Positions 14,903 to 16,036 of a DNA stretch of 16,036 nt are shown here, one piece after another. The notes under the pieces were generated by a model. The model was not told the DNA's origin and did no database searches. It saw only the letters and a program-made list of their open reading frames with translations. The stretch's first letter is position 1, and the number at the start of each line of letters is the position of its first letter. The stretch lies in NCBI GenBank assembly GCA_018056205.1, contig JAGPGC010000012.1, positions 1 to 16,036 of the forward strand, given 5' to 3'. This stretch comes from Candidatus Atribacteria bacterium (GTDB lineage Bacteria > Atribacterota > Atribacteria > Atribacterales > Atribacteraceae). The translations under genes were made by a program, and so were the position numbers.

Positions 14903-15717
14903 TGAATAAAACATCAACTTTAAATAGAAAAAAATTTTCTTTCCCTTTTTTGGGTATTTATGGAGCCTTAGTTTATTTCTATCTGTATTTTCCCTTGTTA
15001 ATTGTTTTTGTATATTCTCTTAACTCATCTCGCTCAACCATGAAATTTGAAGGAGTAACGTTTGATTGGTATATAAAGCTCTTTCAAAATAAAGAGCTTT
15101 TAAACTCGCTATTACACTCAATCCAGGTATCAGGGATTGCAGTTATCTTTGCTGTAATTGTAGGAACATCAGGAGCACTCTTTCTCAACCGAATTGAATT
15201 CAAGGGAAAAGACTTTTTCCGTACCTTGGCTATGCTTCCCATTATCCTACCGGGAATTATAGTCGGACTATCTCTATTGATATTTTTTCTTAATTTAAAG
15301 CTTCAACTATCGATGTGGACAGTAATCCTTGGTCATATGAGTTTTACAACACCAGTAGTTATGTTTCAGGTCTTAGCTCGTTTAGCACGCCTTTCCCGTA
15401 ATTTAGAAAATGCTGCTATGGATTTAGGTGCTAATCCATTTCAAGCCTTTATATATGTAACCTTTCCCATGATCAAAAGAGCAATTATTGGAGGAGCGCT
15501 ATTAGCTTTTACTATGTCTTTTGATGAAATCATCATAACTTATTTTCTTACCAGTACCTACAATACTCTTCCCATTTATCTTTATGGCATGCTCCGGTTC
15601 GGTCTTTCCCCCGAAGTTTATGCTATTTCAACAGTAGTGCTTGGTTTTTCCATCTTGCTAATAATTCTAATGGCAAAATATACTGGGAGTAGTGAAGAAA
15701 CGATTATGGTACGTTGA
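14902..15717 (+). CDS. potC: ABC transporter permease, spermidine/putrescine (PotC) type
   Basis: A 271-residue inner-membrane protein with six probable spans starting at about residue 17. The early loop NSSRSTMKFEGVTFDWYIKLFQN is typical of PotC. The EAA loop is AAMDLGANPFQAFIYVTFPMIKRAIIGG at about 171-198, followed by LLAFTMSFDEIIITYFLTS, also characteristic. Its ATG overlaps the last base of the preceding stop codon, so translation is likely coupled. It completes a one-ATPase, two-permease, one-binding-protein importer, and is the last gene of the operon. A convergent gene ends 10 bases further on, and no terminator hairpin is visible in the gap. Confidence 0.95.
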   Translation: MNKTSTLNRKKFSFPFLGIYGALVYFYLYFPLLIVFVYSLNSSRSTMKFEGVTFDWYIKLFQNKELLNSLLHSIQVSGIAVIFAVIVGTSGALFLNRIEFKGKDFFRTLAMLPIILPGIIVGLSLLIFFLNLKLQLSMWTVILGHMSFTTPVVMFQVLARLARLSRNLENAAMDLGANPFQAFIYVTFPMIKRAIIGGALLAFTMSFDEIIITYFLTSTYNTLPIYLYGMLRFGLSPEVYAISTVVLGFSILLIILMAKYTGSSEETIMVR

Positions 15718-15727
15718 TATAATTTTG

Positions 15728-16036
15728 TTATTCTTTCCTATCTAACCTTTCATCTTTGGTTCTTTTGCTTTTAAATGGGCACTGGGAACAATTATCATCT
15801 TGAAGATACCTGGTTATTAAGTAACCTGGTTGAATTACCTTATCCGCCTTTTTCAATAAAAGGATAGAGATAAACATTGCTGTTATGGTAACAATTCCAA
15901 TTAGAATGGATTGAGAAGTAATAGTTTTCATTAAAAGATAGGCACCAAGAACCAGAATGATGGGCATGAGATAAATAAGAAAAGATATTTTTAAGGCGGT
16001 GGTATCCTTTACTTCAACCAAAACATTGGCACCAAT
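15728..16036 (-). CDS. rseC: RseC-like integral membrane protein (partial, N-terminus off window)
   Basis: The frame is open through the right edge, so the first part of the gene is missing. The visible C-terminal 102 residues begin IGANVLVEVKDTTALKISFLIYLMPIILVLGAYLL, the characteristic passage of RseC/SoxR-reducing-system proteins: the end of a small soluble domain followed by two membrane spans (about FLIYLMPIILVLGAYLLM and ILIGIVTITAMFISILLL). The TTG at 16021 is only an internal codon. The tail (DDNCSQCPFKSKRTKDE) carries a C-x-x-C pair and many charges, which I do not recall as a standard RseC feature. RseC genes often accompany Rnf electron-transport genes, which could lie beyond the edge. 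The family call rests on a short piece. Confidence 0.7.
   Translation of the reverse strand: MGANVLVEVKDTTALKISFLIYLMPIILVLGAYLLMKTITSQSILIGIVTITAMFISILLLKKADKVIQPGYLITRYLQDDNCSQCPFKSKRTKDERLDRKE

Noticed and set aside
1..16036. CRISPR array, tRNA or rRNA genes, integrase or transposase genes
   Set aside because: No regularly spaced repeats, tRNA-like T-loop patterns, rRNA segments or mobile-element proteins were recognised on either strand.

Overview
The window is AT-rich. It looks like chromosome from a low-GC, probably anaerobic, double-membraned bacterium. TolC-family outer-membrane proteins with signal peptides indicate a diderm. Strong GGAGG-type ribosome sites, a corrinoid-methyltransferase homologue and an RseC-like protein would suit an anaerobe such as an Atribacterota member, but that placement is a guess from general character and not from a marker gene.

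Left part (1-4189, all minus strand): a co-directional run. Read in its own 5'->3' order it holds a TolC-family protein (4189-2762), a MacB/LolD-type ABC ATPase (2700-1924), a second TolC-family protein (1832-663) and the start of an asparagine-synthase-like gene that leaves the window at base 1. A good sigma-70-type promoter lies at 4236-4264. No ABC permease or periplasmic adaptor is present. The asparagine-synthase-like protein has lost its nucleophilic cysteine and much of its glutaminase domain.

Middle part (4436-8505, plus strand): a secreted trypsin-like protease with a PsbP/Mog1-like C-terminal domain, a small CopZ-type metallochaperone, an aldo/keto reductase, and a glutamate dehydrogenase with its own promoter. 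The reductase gene is bracketed by related copies of an intergenic repeat. The downstream copy carries a REP/MITE-like inverted repeat that fills the only long gene-free stretch (6832-7236).

Right part (8717-15717, plus strand): a probable catabolic operon. It encodes a non-pyrrolysine MttB-superfamily methyltransferase, an L-fucose-isomerase-fold protein with its metal ligands in place, and a complete spermidine/putrescine-type ABC importer (binding protein, ATPase and two permeases). A strong hairpin sits between the binding protein and ATPase genes. The simplest model is uptake of a quaternary amine or amine-bearing compound, followed by methyl transfer and a sugar-isomerase-like step. No corrinoid protein or corrinoid activator is in the window, and the substrate is unknown. 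This cluster is the best candidate for an undescribed system here. At the right edge a convergent, truncated RseC-like membrane protein gene begins.
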